From Endomychus coccineus (lineage: Eukaryota; Arthropoda; Insecta; Coleoptera; Endomychidae): a stretch of DNA of 64,000 nucleotides. Under the pieces are notes generated by a model that was given only the letters and a program-made list of their open reading frames with translations, was not told the origin of the DNA and did not search any database. Where the stretch lies: assembly GCA_958510875.1 (NCBI GenBank), contig CAUEHT010000003.1:248001-312000 (forward strand), written 5' to 3'. Made by a program: the position numbers and the translations under genes. Shown in pieces: positions 1-8,441 of the stretch (within the stretch, counting starts at the first letter, position 1; each line of letters starts with the position of its first letter).

Positions 1-4
1 AATC

Positions 5-679
5 TTGTTGTTGATCGGTAAAACCATAATACCTGAAGAGAAGTCGATTAAATACCTGGGAATAATTATTGATAGGCACCTACGATGGGACTTACAAGCA
101 AAAAATATTTGTAATAAGCTAAGAGGTTTCCTTTCACGTTTCAAATATCTGAGAGAAATTCTGGACATAACTCATTTGAAAACCATTTATTTTTCTCTGA
201 TACAGTCTCAACTTTCGTACGGTATCCTAGGTTGGGGAGGTATAAATGACTGTCATTTAAATAATATTCTCACTTTACAAAAATGGATAATCAGAATTAT
301 ATACAATAAAAAAATAACCCACTCAAGTGACGCAATGTACAGAGAAAGTCAACTTTTCGACCCGAGACAACTCTTCTGTCTTAAAATCATAATCGGCATC
401 TACCAAAAAAAAATTAAAATTGATCCCATCGAGCATGGTCATTGTACTCGGAGCAGAGAAATGAAACTTTTAGTGCCAAAATGTGAAAAAAGCGTGAGGC
501 AACGTAGTATTGAATTTTTGAGTCCAAAGTTATATAACATCCTACCAGATCACTTAAAATCCATCGAAAACTTCAACTCATTCAAAACTCATATAAAAAA
601 ATGGTTACGACATACGGAGAGATATATAATACACGATATAGTTAACAATAAATTACAAGGACTCACTCTCAAGTACTGA
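5..679 (+). CDS. Non-LTR reverse transcriptase, C-terminal fragment
   Basis: About 224 residues are open with no internal stop. The N-terminal part has the 'KYLGIIID' motif followed by a basic helix, which marks the thumb region just after the RT palm in LINE reverse transcriptases. The 'SQLSYGILGWGG' stretch and the following 'LQKWIIRIIY' are the typical post-RT connection segment. The reading frame runs off the left edge, so the palm with its catalytic YADD box is not in the window. The product would have copied element RNA at the chromosomal nick. The first methionine here is not the real start. It could equally be a member of the CR1 or Jockey group; I cannot separate them on this fragment. 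Confidence 0.75.
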   Translation: MLLIGKTIIPEEKSIKYLGIIIDRHLRWDLQAKNICNKLRGFLSRFKYLREILDITHLKTIYFSLIQSQLSYGILGWGGINDCHLNNILTLQKWIIRIIYNKKITHSSDAMYRESQLFDPRQLFCLKIIIGIYQKKIKIDPIEHGHCTRSREMKLLVPKCEKSVRQRSIEFLSPKLYNILPDHLKSIENFNSFKTHIKKWLRHTERYIIHDIVNNKLQGLTLKY

Positions 680-1080
680 ATAAGCTCAGCAGTTTTCTGA
701 ACTTTATTATATTACTAAGTAGTCATAATTATATGATATTTTTAAATCAAAGTGGTTGTTTAGATTTATGATTATCGTAACTTGTATTTTTTTGTTATAA
801 CTTTCTATTCTTAATAATTGGTTCATGTGTCTTATTTCTTTTTGCTGTTATTAACATCAACTTTACCTAAATATGTATTAACCACTAAATCTGTTCACTT
901 TTCATGTTCTCTTCACACATTACATTCAACATGGACAAATATATATGTTTATATGTGAATATAATTGTTCACACCATCTATCACGCACAAGCTGTACTCA
1001 CTACAGCTTCAGTGATTACCCCGTTTATTCATATTCATTAAAACATTACATGTAACACAGTTTAAAGATTCGGGAATAAA

Positions 1081-1081
<1 letters not shown>

Positions 1082-1119
<38 letters not shown>
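1082..1119 (+). repeat. (ATT)n microsatellite
   Basis: A pure ATT trinucleotide run of about 38 bases. It is best read as the 3' tail of the adjacent LINE fragment. Confidence 0.9.
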
Positions 1120-1121
<2 letters not shown>

Positions 1122-1180
1122 GTATCGAAATACATGAGGATTTTGACGAGTAAGTGGTGTTTTATTAAATTGAAGATCCG

Positions 1181-1848
1181 GCGATCATAGTTTACGAACG
1201 ATGATGACGTCACTGCTTCAAGCCAATGACAGTAACTGATTCAATCCGGCGACCATAGTTTACGAACGATGATGGCGTCACTGCTTCAAGCCAATGACAG
1301 TAACTGATTCAACCCGGCAGTCATAGTTTACGAACGATGATGACGTCACTGCTTCAAGCCAATGACAGTAACTGATTCAATTCGGCGACCATAGTTTACC
1401 AACGATGATGACGTCACTGCTTCAAGCCAATGACAGTAACTGATTCAACCCGGCAACCATAGTTTACGAACGATGATGACGTCACTGCTTCGAGCCAATG
1501 ACAGTAACTGATTCAATCTGGCGACCATAGTTTACGAACGATGATGACGTCACTGCTTCAAGCCAATGACAGTAACTGATTGACCCGGCAACCATAGTTT
1601 ACGAACGATGATGACGTCACTGCTTCAAGCCAATGACATTAACTGATTCCATCTGGCGACCATAGTTTACGAACGATGATGACGTCACTGCTTCAAGCCA
1701 ATGACAGTAACAGATTCAACCCGGCGACCATAGTTTACGAACGATGATGACGTCACTGCTTCAAGCCAATAACAGTAACTGATTCAACCCGGCGACCATA
1801 GTTTACGAACGATGATGACGTCATCATCGTTCACGAACTATGATGGGT
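1181..1848 (+). repeat. 68-bp tandem minisatellite with a CRE site per unit, capped by a palindrome
   Basis: About ten units follow each other at a period of 68 (one of 67), with 'CATAGTTTACG' starting near 1186, 1254, 1322, 1390, 1458, 1526, 1593, 1661, 1729 and 1797. Nearly every unit holds ATGATGACGTCACTG, which contains the consensus cAMP-response element TGACGTCA. The last unit turns into a perfect 26-bp palindrome at 1807-1832 centred on GACGTC, inside a longer imperfect inverted repeat. The array sits directly upstream of the virus-like structural genes. By analogy with terminal repeats of Mavericks and the homologous regions of large insect DNA viruses, it may be an enhancer, an origin or terminal DNA; that role is inference. 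Confidence 0.9.
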
Positions 1849-1929
1849 TAATGAGGAATAAAATGTGAATAATCATAATGATTGTATTACATCCATGCAC
1901 ATGTTTTTTCGCATGATTCAACACATGCT

Positions 1930-2206
1930 TTAACATTCAGACAAGTGTTTCAGTATTCAGACACGTGTTTCAACATTCAGACACGTGTTTCAGTATTCAG
2001 ACACGTGTTTCAACATTCAGACACGTGTTTCAGCATTCAGACACGTGTTTCAACATTCAGACACGTGTTTCAGCATTCAGACACGTGTTTCAGACACTTG
2101 TTTCAACATTCAGACACGTGTTTCAGTATTCAGACACGTGTTTCAGACACGTGCCTCAGAAATCAGACACGTGTTTCAACATTCAGACACGTGTTTCAAC
2201 ATTCAT
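1930..2206 (+). repeat. 20-bp tandem minisatellite with an E-box per unit
   Basis: About 13 units of a 20-base repeat built on ATTCAGACACGTGTTTCA, with a CAGTATT/CAACATT/CAGCATT variation between units and some shortened units near 2090 and 2150. Each standard unit contains the palindrome ACACGTGT with the E-box CACGTG. All three forward frames stay open through the array; this is a by-product of the repeat and not evidence of coding. Confidence 0.9.
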
Positions 2207-2297
2207 ACCTATTTAACATGTATTTGATACCTGATTTCGACAGAAGCGTAGAAATACCTAGACGCGTGATCAGACATACACAATATAACATCATCAA

Positions 2298-2309
2298 CTA
2301 GTATATAAA
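2298..2309 (+). promoter_or_regulatory. Candidate TATA promoter for the packaging ATPase
   Basis: The sequence CTAGTATATAAA lies just before the ATPase frame. A near-identical TTAGTATATAAA precedes the penton-like gene at 5255-5266. The short distance to the first ATG (2327) would leave almost no leader, so the in-frame ATG pair near 2360 could be the functional start. Confidence 0.4.
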
Positions 2310-2326
2310 CAAATGCTTATTAACAT

Positions 2327-3052
2327 ATGTTTCAGTATGATTTCGATTTGCCTTCAGGCATGATGAAGATTGTTAAGCAGAAAGACTCGTTGAGTATTAT
2401 GAACTTAGGGTCAAGCAATGAGAATGTTGAACAACCACAACGTCACAGCTCTTTGCTGCCTAATTCTCTACGAACAATAATCTGTGGTCCAAGTAATTGT
2501 GGGAAAACAAATGTGATGTTATCTCTATTGTTAGATGCTAACGGCCTGAAATTTGAAAACGTGTACATATATTCAAAGTCTTTACACCAACCAAAATACC
2601 AGTTACTAAAGGAGACATTGAAGAAAATTGAGGGACTTGGATATTTTCCTTGTACCGAAAGTGATGAGGTCATAGACCCCACAGAAGCGAGGCCTAATTC
2701 GATAATAATATTCGATGACGTGATGTTTGAGAAAAAGCAGAAAATTCGTGCTTATTTTTCAAGAGGGAGACACAACTCAATTGATAGTTTCTATCTTTGC
2801 CAGTCTTTTGCTAAATGTCCAAAACATGGATTGCGCGACAATGCCAATTGCTTGATTATTTTCAAACAGGATGAGCTCAATTTGGAACATATATTCACCG
2901 ATCATGTAAGTACCGACATGTCACTCGAAATATTCAAAGAGATATGTAGCGTATGTTGGAAAGATAAATATGGATTCCTTATGATAAACAAAGACTGTGA
3001 TATGAACAAAGGACGTTATCGCAAAGGTTTTGATAGTTATATATACATCTAA
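2327..3052 (+). CDS. A32-like DNA packaging ATPase, Maverick/adintovirus type
   Basis: The 241-residue product looks like the FtsK/HerA-superfamily ATPase that pumps genomic DNA into capsids in Mavericks, adintoviruses and large DNA viruses. Walker A is GPSNCGKT at residues 54-61. Walker B is 'SIIIFDD' at about 124-130, ending in the catalytic acidic pair. 'FSRGRH' follows, and a sensor glutamine sits in 'LCQSF' near 158. The length (about 240) is normal for the family. The frame has no stop or shift, unlike most neighbours. It is the first gene of a plus-strand cassette that leads to the capsid gene. The start at 2327 is the first ATG, but a start at the MM pair (residues 12-13) would fit the TATA position better. 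Function follows from motifs and context. Confidence 0.85.
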   Translation: MFQYDFDLPSGMMKIVKQKDSLSIMNLGSSNENVEQPQRHSSLLPNSLRTIICGPSNCGKTNVMLSLLLDANGLKFENVYIYSKSLHQPKYQLLKETLKKIEGLGYFPCTESDEVIDPTEARPNSIIIFDDVMFEKKQKIRAYFSRGRHNSIDSFYLCQSFAKCPKHGLRDNANCLIIFKQDELNLEHIFTDHVSTDMSLEIFKEICSVCWKDKYGFLMINKDCDMNKGRYRKGFDSYIYI

Positions 3053-3094
3053 CATGTATATATACTTTCATTTGAAATAGACAACCTGCCCAGC

Positions 3095-3622
3095 ATGGAC
3101 GTGGGTGTGAGTAACATGCTAAAGGAAAAACAACAATTGAAGAAAAAATTTTTGGAGGTAGCAAACGTTGTGAGGAAAAAATATATGGCTGTGAAATTGG
3201 GTAAAGCTGAAAATGATGAGATTCTAGATAATATGTTCAGGAATGTATCTAAACCTCTGGAGGAAATTGCGAGAAATGCTGAAATAATCAAACAAAATTC
3301 GTTGGTTAAACCTAAAAGTATTGTTTCTACAGCAACACAAATGGAGAACATACCAATCCCAAATATTGTAACTGAAGAGGAAGAGTTCGTATATAACCCC
3401 CAAAATACTGAGGAGGATGTGTTTACCCTCGAACCTACTATCGATCAGATTCGGGAAGAATTCAGAAAACATAAGAAAGATAATGCAGCGGCTACAGAGG
3501 AGTTTCTGCAACAATACCCCACATTAGCACGTTATTACTTGGAAGGATTCCTATTGGATGATGATGTTAAGAGATATGATGATAAAATGGGTTTGCAATA
3601 TAATTCAACTTTAGACAAATGA
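3095..3622 (+). CDS. Maverick-associated virion-like protein, N-terminal half
   Basis: Encodes about 175 residues. Residues 1-40 are lysine-rich and predicted helical/coiled coil, followed by an acidic linker and a C-terminal 'ARYYLEGFL' segment. I know no biochemical role. Proteins of this type recur next to the ATPase and capsid genes of arthropod Maverick-like elements. The frame ends at a TGA (3620-3622). The next ORF starts four bases later in exactly the same frame, so the two look like halves of one ancestral protein separated by a single stop codon. The alternative is two genes that always sat head to tail. The start at 3095 is the first ATG, 43 bases after the ATPase stop. Confidence 0.6.
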   Translation: MDVGVSNMLKEKQQLKKKFLEVANVVRKKYMAVKLGKAENDEILDNMFRNVSKPLEEIARNAEIIKQNSLVKPKSIVSTATQMENIPIPNIVTEEEEFVYNPQNTEEDVFTLEPTIDQIREEFRKHKKDNAAATEEFLQQYPTLARYYLEGFLLDDDVKRYDDKMGLQYNSTLDK

Positions 3623-3625
3623 TTC

Positions 3626-4150
3626 ATGGGAAATCAACCTATAGAGATTGATAGTGAGAGTCATATAATTATCAAGGGTACTCCGTTCAAGGGTACCACA
3701 GGACTGTATAATTTGATATTTTACAGAGATGTTCTACCTGATACTTACACTGTGGAAGATGAGAAAAATTACAGTCAAATGATGGAAATGACTAGTGCCC
3801 ATAGACGTAATAACGATCCAGCTGATCGAATAAGATACACAGTAAAATACAAACATGTACTGAAACCTTTGATTAATTCCATCAAAAGACCCAGAGCCAA
3901 GACATACACTGGAAGTGCATATATCAAAAATGATATGCTTGAATATAACGAGAAACCTATCGAATATGTTTATTGGGATGACGTTAACGAAATTGTGGAT
4001 AGACTGAGACTTCTTGTTGCATCCTCGCATGCCGGTAACAATAACGAGATAATCTCTATAATAGAAGAATTGATAGAGGCAGGGGTAATTGAACAAAAAC
4101 CAGGTGTAAGACAAATTCATCACAGTTATAAATATGGTTTCAATGGATAA
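3626..4150 (+). CDS. Maverick-associated virion-like protein, C-terminal half
   Basis: Encodes 174 residues, in the same frame as the upstream ORF after one TGA. Two blocks are recognisable as recurring in endogenous Maverick-like elements of arthropods: 'GTTGLYNLIF' near residue 25 and 'YWDDVNEIVDRLRLL' near 115, followed by a run 'NNNEIISIIEELIEAGVI'. The family is widespread but has no assigned function; its location between ATPase and fibre/capsid genes suggests a structural or assembly protein. The 3' end overlaps the next gene by 17 bases in another frame, which supports compact viral organisation. If the TGA is a mutation, this half would not be made from its normal start. Confidence 0.6.
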   Translation: MGNQPIEIDSESHIIIKGTPFKGTTGLYNLIFYRDVLPDTYTVEDEKNYSQMMEMTSAHRRNNDPADRIRYTVKYKHVLKPLINSIKRPRAKTYTGSAYIKNDMLEYNEKPIEYVYWDDVNEIVDRLRLLVASSHAGNNNEIISIIEELIEAGVIEQKPGVRQIHHSYKYGFNG

Positions 4151-4787
4151 GTTTGGCAGAGCCTCCTCTTCCATGTGGATATATGATACAAATGTAATTA
4201 ATAAAAATTTCAAACAAGTTCACGGACAAGGATTATTCCTAACGAGCGATGGAAGTTATGATATGGAAAATCGTAGATTGTGCAACGTAAAATCACCGAA
4301 TGATGATGGAGATGTTGCAAATAAAGTGTATGTTGATAAATTAACACACAAACTGAATCTGAAAACGGAAACTAGTCTTAAAGATACCTTCAATGTGAGG
4401 GTTGATAATTTGATCAAAGATATCAACAAGGATCTGGATAAACATAAATAAACGAATGAGAAGGTTATTCTCAACATTGATAAACATCTGATATACATTC
4501 AGAATAAATATAATGAAATGGGAATCTATATGAAATCAGAGTACAAAACAATCAGTGATAGTGTGAGGGAAAACAGAAATGAATTGGAAGAGATCAATAA
4601 CACATTTAACAGTATGAACATGCGTCTAAATGACATTACTAGTAAAGTGAAGGCGTTAGAATAACGGATGACATCTGTGGAACCTTCTAACAAGAGACCC
4701 TCATCATCCACAACAACAAAGCACGCCTCTGTGGAACGTATATCTCCAAATCCTGTGAATATACCCAAAAAATTAATTCTGCACTAG
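4134..4787 (+). pseudogene. Coiled-coil fibre-like protein with two in-frame stops
   Basis: The frame opens at 4134 with a glycine/asparagine-rich head ('VHGQGLFLTSDG', 'VKSPNDDGDVANKVYVD'), the kind of trimerisation and attachment sequence seen in virus fibres. It continues as a long heptad-like coiled coil rich in N, E, I, L and K, and ends in a serine/threonine/proline tail. It would total about 217 residues but is interrupted by TAA at 4449-4451 and TAA at 4662-4664, both in the same frame with coherent protein on either side. Without the stops it would end at TAG 4785-4787. Fibre identity rests on composition, shape and gene order only. Confidence 0.5.
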
Positions 4788-4804
4788 ATTTCCACATTGA
4801 TAAG

Positions 4805-5011
4805 ATGAGTAGAGAACAAGTTTTGCATGAGCTTCATGAGCACAGAAGAAAGAACTTTTACCAGCGTCGAACATACATAAAAGGACTTCAATATAGGTGG
4901 AAAGACGTAAACCCAGGAATATGTAATACGACTAGGACGATGAATCAAGAGTCAAGATTGAGATATTTGAAACATATATTGTTAAGATTATACTTAGGTC
5001 TTTTGTATTGA
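4805..5011 (+). CDS. Small basic ORF, possible remnant of an integrase N-terminus
   Basis: Encodes 68 residues. The first 35 ('LHELHEHRRKNFYQRR' then 'YIKGLQYRW') resemble the start of retroviral-type integrases carried by Maverick-like elements, where a His/Arg-rich peptide and a 'hydrophobic-K-G-hydrophobic-x-x-x-W' box precede the DDE core. The remainder does not look like integrase, and no DDE core is visible downstream. It may be a deletion relic of the integrase gene or an unrelated small virion protein. A short non-coding stretch with AATAAA-like signals follows. Confidence 0.3.
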   Translation: MSREQVLHELHEHRRKNFYQRRTYIKGLQYRWKDVNPGICNTTRTMNQESRLRYLKHILLRLYLGLLY

Positions 5012-5102
5012 GAAAATTAATAAAAAAATTATTTTGAGATCTCTGGTCTTTCTCCCACCCCTCGTTAAATAACGGTGCAATCTTGAATTCTCATCAGTCT
5101 GT

Positions 5103-5258
5103 ATGGAAGCGTGCGTAGGAGAAGTTGTTCTCAATACGCTTATAAACAAGCTCCCGTTTGAACTTCAAATCAATATAACAATTATAATTGTAGCCAGTTA
5201 TATTTGGAATTCCTCTCAAACTCTTCAGTTGTGGTCGACTAACATTGCATTTTATTAG
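5103..5258 (+). CDS. 51-codon ORF before the penton-like gene, possibly a relic of a PLA2-like capsid gene
   Basis: An ATG at 5103 opens 51 codons ending at TAG 5256-5258, just inside the next promoter-like motif. The peptide 'LINKLPFEL' near residues 13-21 resembles the lead-in of phospholipase A2-like domains found in minor capsid proteins of parvoviruses and some Maverick-like elements. The catalytic calcium loop and HD pair are not visible; downstream residues are hydrophobic and unrelated. It may be a truncated relic or chance. Confidence 0.25.
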   Translation: MEACVGEVVLNTLINKLPFELQINITIIIVASYIWNSSQTLQLWSTNIAFY

Positions 5259-5266
5259 TATATAAA
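5255..5266 (+). promoter_or_regulatory. Candidate TATA promoter for the penton-like gene
   Basis: TTAGTATATAAA lies 29 bases before the ATG at 5295 and repeats the motif found before the ATPase (2298-2309). The sharing suggests a common class of viral promoter. Confidence 0.4.
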
Positions 5267-5294
5267 TAGATTGTTGATGAAGTTTTCATCAATC

Positions 5295-6038
5295 ATGTCT
5301 CAGACGTTCACTATCACGGGTAAGAGCTCCCGCTTATCTGTAGATTTTCACCCACCTATAGAACTAGATCCTTATTCATATTATTCTATCGCACTTGTTG
5401 GTTTGCATACGTACAATAGCATCCCGAACATTGAAGAAGGTTTTAATAAATTTTATTATGAAGATGTGAAGGGTAAGGAAAAAGTAGTTACTATACCTAC
5501 GGGGTCCTACGAGTTGACAGACATCGAAGAATTCATACAAAGTGCAGTTTGTGGGATAGGAGTGAAGCAAGAAGAGCGTGACCGGTAATTATCAATAAAA
5601 TCTAACAACAACACTCTACACACAGGGCTGAAGAGTGATTTTAAAGTGAATTTTATTCCTAAAGATAGTATAAGCGAACTGTTGGGGTTCAGCAAAAAGA
5701 AATTGACATCTCGCGAACTACACGTATCTGATCGACCTATAAACATAATCGTAGTTCAAACAATACGGGTGGAGTGTAACTTAACCGCAGGAGCATATTA
5801 TAACAATAAGATAGCTCATACGATATATGAGTTCTCACCTCTTGTACCACCTGGGTTTTCCATTGATATAGAGCCGAAGAATCTTATTTATCTACCGGTC
5901 ATCAGCAAGACGTCCTTCGATAACATCACGCTGAATATTTTAGATCAGAATTGGAAACCGGTAAATTTTCGTGGAGAAGAAATTATTATACGATTGGAAT
6001 TGGAAAAGAGCGCTAGGGATTATGGCTCACAACAATAA
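5295..6038 (+). pseudogene. Penton-like minor capsid protein with one in-frame stop
   Basis: The frame from ATG 5295 runs about 247 codons and is interrupted once, by TAA at 5586-5588; coherent sequence continues in the same frame to 6038. The N-terminal part ('MSQTFTITGKSS', 'FHPPIELDPYSYYSIALVGL') and the later 'PINIIVVQTIRVECNLTAGAYYNN' and 'LILDQNW'-like blocks look like beta-rich jelly-roll protein. In Maverick-like elements a protein of this size and position, next to the major capsid gene, is the penton/minor capsid candidate. Earlier in-frame ATGs exist (5277), but 5295 fits the TATA distance and gives a typical N-terminus. It is non-functional unless the stop is read through. Confidence 0.55.
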
Positions 6039-6124
6039 ATAATAATCCAATAATCACCACCACTCATTATATGAAAGGAATTCAACTGAGAAGGTTGTTG
6101 TTGCAGTAGCCATCACTTGAGAAC

Positions 6125-6304
6125 ATGGGTTTGGATTTTAGCAATAAAAGACATCTCCATAGTGGTCATCAGTCATTATCTACAACGAGCTCGAGGAAGA
6201 AGGTTGCTCCTGCATCACTATCATTGGAAAATATCAATTTTTTGAAGTCCCTTGGTTACAATGTCGGAAAAACTTCAAATATTCAACGAGCCAAACTTCA
6301 TTGA
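6125..6304 (+). CDS. Small basic protein overlapping the capsid start
   Basis: A 59-codon ORF runs from ATG 6125 to TGA 6302-6304 in a different frame from the capsid gene, overlapping its first 44 bases. The product is Ser/Lys/His/Arg-rich at the N-terminus and ends with 'LENINFLKSLGYNVGK', a short helix pattern that recurs in small proteins encoded before capsid genes of related elements. Its charge suggests a core or nucleic-acid-binding virion peptide, by analogy with small basic core proteins of adenovirus-like viruses. It is intact. Codon overlap with the capsid gene is typical of compact viruses and argues against chance, but no direct homology is proven. Confidence 0.45.
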   Translation: MGLDFSNKRHLHSGHQSLSTTSSRKKVAPASLSLENINFLKSLGYNVGKTSNIQRAKLH

Positions 6305-7463
6305 AGACATCATCCGGGAAGAAACTCATACCTACTATCCACACACAACATCTTCTGGCAACAGCGATGAAATTGAGATAATAATCAATCAACAAGATGT
6401 GTTGGTAGATTTGGCATCGTCTGCTTTATTCATCGAGGCAGAATTCCAGCCAGAAGCAAGTGGTGATGGTGAATGTAAACTAACGAATAATTTCGGAGCG
6501 TTTCTCTTCGAATATGTTAGTTATGAATTGAATGGGAAAGAGATACACAAAGTACGTGATCCTGGTATTGTCAGCACCATCAGAGCTTATCTAACATATG
6601 CCAAACATGAATCTATACCTCTAGCTATTTCTGGATGGTCATTAAAGGATGCATTGAGTTCAGTCTACAATAATAAAATCAATTTATGGATACCGCTGAA
6701 TTTTCTACTAGGCCTATTCATTGACTATAACAAAGTTTTGAGTGGAAAACATAAGCTGCGCTTGATAAGGTCTCGAACCGATAACGATTGCTATACTAAT
6801 AGCACAGGCACGAAAACGGCTAAAATAAATGTGAAGACGATAGCATTAAAAGTGCGACATGTGTTTCCAAGTGATCAGGTTAAATTTCAAATGTTGGGGA
6901 ATTTGAGTGCTGAGAAACCTATTTTGATTCCATTTCGCAGCTGGGATCTGCATGAAAATCCGTTGATGGAGGAGAGCACTCGCGACATTTGGGCTGTTAA
7001 AACATCAATGAATTTGGAACGACCCAGATATGTGATTTTAGCTTTCCAAACTGATCGAAAAAATAATCCTGTTAAGCACAGTGCACATTTCGATAATATA
7101 AACTTGCTAAATGTAAAATTATACTTGAGTTCATATTGTTATCCATATGAAGCAATGAAATCGAATTTCACCGACCAGCAATACGTGGAAGCATACCAGA
7201 TGTACTATGATTTCCAGAAATCATTTTCAAATAAAATAATAAGCGAACCCATGTTAGATTATATAGCATTCAAGAATAGAGCAATTTTTGTGATTGACTG
7301 TTCAAAACAAAACGATGCTATAAAGTCATCAACAGTTGACGTCAAACTAGAGATGGAAAGTTTCCTTAATTTCCCCAAAAACACCAGGGCTTATTGCATC
7401 ATCATTAACGATCGTATAATGGAGTATTCTCCGATTACAGGATCAGTTCTGAGTTTAGTGTGA
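6261..7463 (+). CDS. Major capsid protein candidate, double-jelly-roll type
   Basis: Encodes 400 residues from ATG 6261. The N-terminal region is beta-rich ('EIIINQQDVLVDLASSALFIEAEF'). The segment 'YELNGKEIHKVRDPG' at about residues 88-102 is the recurrent signature of the major capsid of arthropod Maverick/adintovirus-like elements. Later strands such as 'KLRLIRSRTDNDC', 'PRYVILAFQTDRKN' and 'NVKLYLSSYCYPYE' fit the second jelly roll and the dimer-like swap. The protein would form the hexon capsomers that the neighbouring ATPase fills with DNA. The frame is completely open, 3' of the penton-like and small basic genes. Fold assignment is inferred from family knowledge, not modelled. Confidence 0.7.
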   Translation: MSEKLQIFNEPNFIEDIIREETHTYYPHTTSSGNSDEIEIIINQQDVLVDLASSALFIEAEFQPEASGDGECKLTNNFGAFLFEYVSYELNGKEIHKVRDPGIVSTIRAYLTYAKHESIPLAISGWSLKDALSSVYNNKINLWIPLNFLLGLFIDYNKVLSGKHKLRLIRSRTDNDCYTNSTGTKTAKINVKTIALKVRHVFPSDQVKFQMLGNLSAEKPILIPFRSWDLHENPLMEESTRDIWAVKTSMNLERPRYVILAFQTDRKNNPVKHSAHFDNINLLNVKLYLSSYCYPYEAMKSNFTDQQYVEAYQMYYDFQKSFSNKIISEPMLDYIAFKNRAIFVIDCSKQNDAIKSSTVDVKLEMESFLNFPKNTRAYCIIINDRIMEYSPITGSVLSLV

Positions 7464-8441
7464 AGAACCATGAATCATAATGTTATTATTTCAATTCTAA
7501 ATGATGTACTATCAAAATGTATTTTTCTAAATAAATGTTATTATTATTATCTTTGGTATTTTATTTCTCTCACTTTCCCGCAAGACATCACAATAATGAA
7601 CGAGCCGTTTGGTAAAGTACAGTCCCTTGGATCAACCCATCAGGATTGTAATCTAGATTATAAATATCGCTTCAGAGTTAGAAACAAAAAATTTATGTTA
7701 CTATCTAATTCATAAGTATAAATATGCTTTTGTTTTATTACATGTTTACATATAATGTTCCTCAAAAAAGTTATTCAGATTATTATGTTATCTTTTCAAT
7801 TATTATAATATGTAGTAGTGGTTAAAAGACAGTTTGCGGTAAATATTCTCTCTTATCTCGAGTGTTGAAGCCGATAAAGTTGTCACATTCAGAATAGCGA
7901 ATATGAGAATAATAAATAACCTATCAATTCGTTGAAGCTTCTTTCTTCATGTGGGTTATCAATCTCAAACTTGAAGAATCTCAAATGAGTCTCTACAGGT
8001 AATAATAGTCAAACATATTCATTTAGCCCCGACCAACACACAGGCCCTCGTAGGCTCTCAAATGATACCAATGTTGCATACAAAATAGCTTTAGGTAATA
8101 ATCCGTTACATGGGAAATATCGATATTCTCAAATAAAATGTAATAAAAGTGGGGTAATTTCTACAGTAGATATTTAACCTCAAAGATTTGATATCAATGA
8201 ATATTCGATAATTCCAACACACAGCTCTTCTTTCGTGGAATTTCCTTGAAAAATATCTCGAAAAAAAGGGTAACTTGTGAAAATTATAGAACTACACTAT
8301 TTTTCGTCGTTTTTTAAACAGTGGATTTTATCAGTAGGATGAGGTTATATGGTAGGATGAGGAATAAAACTCTTTATATGCATTAATCTTTATTGAAATT
8401 ACATATTCCAGAATCCTTGGGTACATTAACATTTATTGAAA
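7464..8441. other. AT-rich spacer with a DNA polymerase fragment
   Basis: The spacer separates the converging plus-strand cassette and the minus-strand genes. It contains AATAAA signals soon after the capsid stop (about 7530) and TTTATT tracts before 8442, fitting converging 3' ends. Apart from the polymerase fragment near 7630, I see no gene or repeat. Confidence 0.6.
7622..7690 (+). pseudogene. Fragment of protein-primed DNA polymerase gene
   Basis: The peptide 'THQDCNLDYKYRF' matches the zinc-ribbon-like 'AHQDCNLNYKYRY' part of the polymerase at about 18.87-18.9 kb (minus). The DNA matches closely too: CCATCAGGATTGTAATCTA here against CCATCAAGATTGTAATCTA there. Only about 50 bases are recognisable, on the opposite strand from the larger fragment, so this is a relic from rearrangement or a second copy. 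Confidence 0.6.

Larger units (their letters stand above)
1..1119 (+). mobile_element. 3' end of a non-LTR retrotransposon, cut by the window edge
   Basis: This is the terminal part of a LINE-like element. It comprises the C-terminal part of a reverse transcriptase protein (5-679), a 3' untranslated stretch of about 400 bases with nothing else recognisable, and a terminal (ATT)n tract at about 1082-1119. Ending in a short microsatellite instead of poly(A) is usual for several LINE clades (CR1/L2/RTE-like). The 5' part lies outside the window, so the clade cannot be fixed. The viral-looking repeats start about 60 bases beyond the tract. Confidence 0.7.

Noticed and set aside
1181..2206. CRISPR array
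   Set aside because: Repeats are contiguous without unique spacers, and the context is eukaryotic.
1882..2301. Overlapping plus-strand frames of 80-139 codons with a 'FRHVFQHSDTCF' repeat
   Set aside because: All three frames are open because the 20-bp unit lacks stops; this is a minisatellite artefact.
3620..5588. Alternative genetic code explaining in-frame TAA/TGA
   Set aside because: Other genes in the window end at TAA normally, and both TAA and TGA interrupt viral frames; ordinary decay is simpler.
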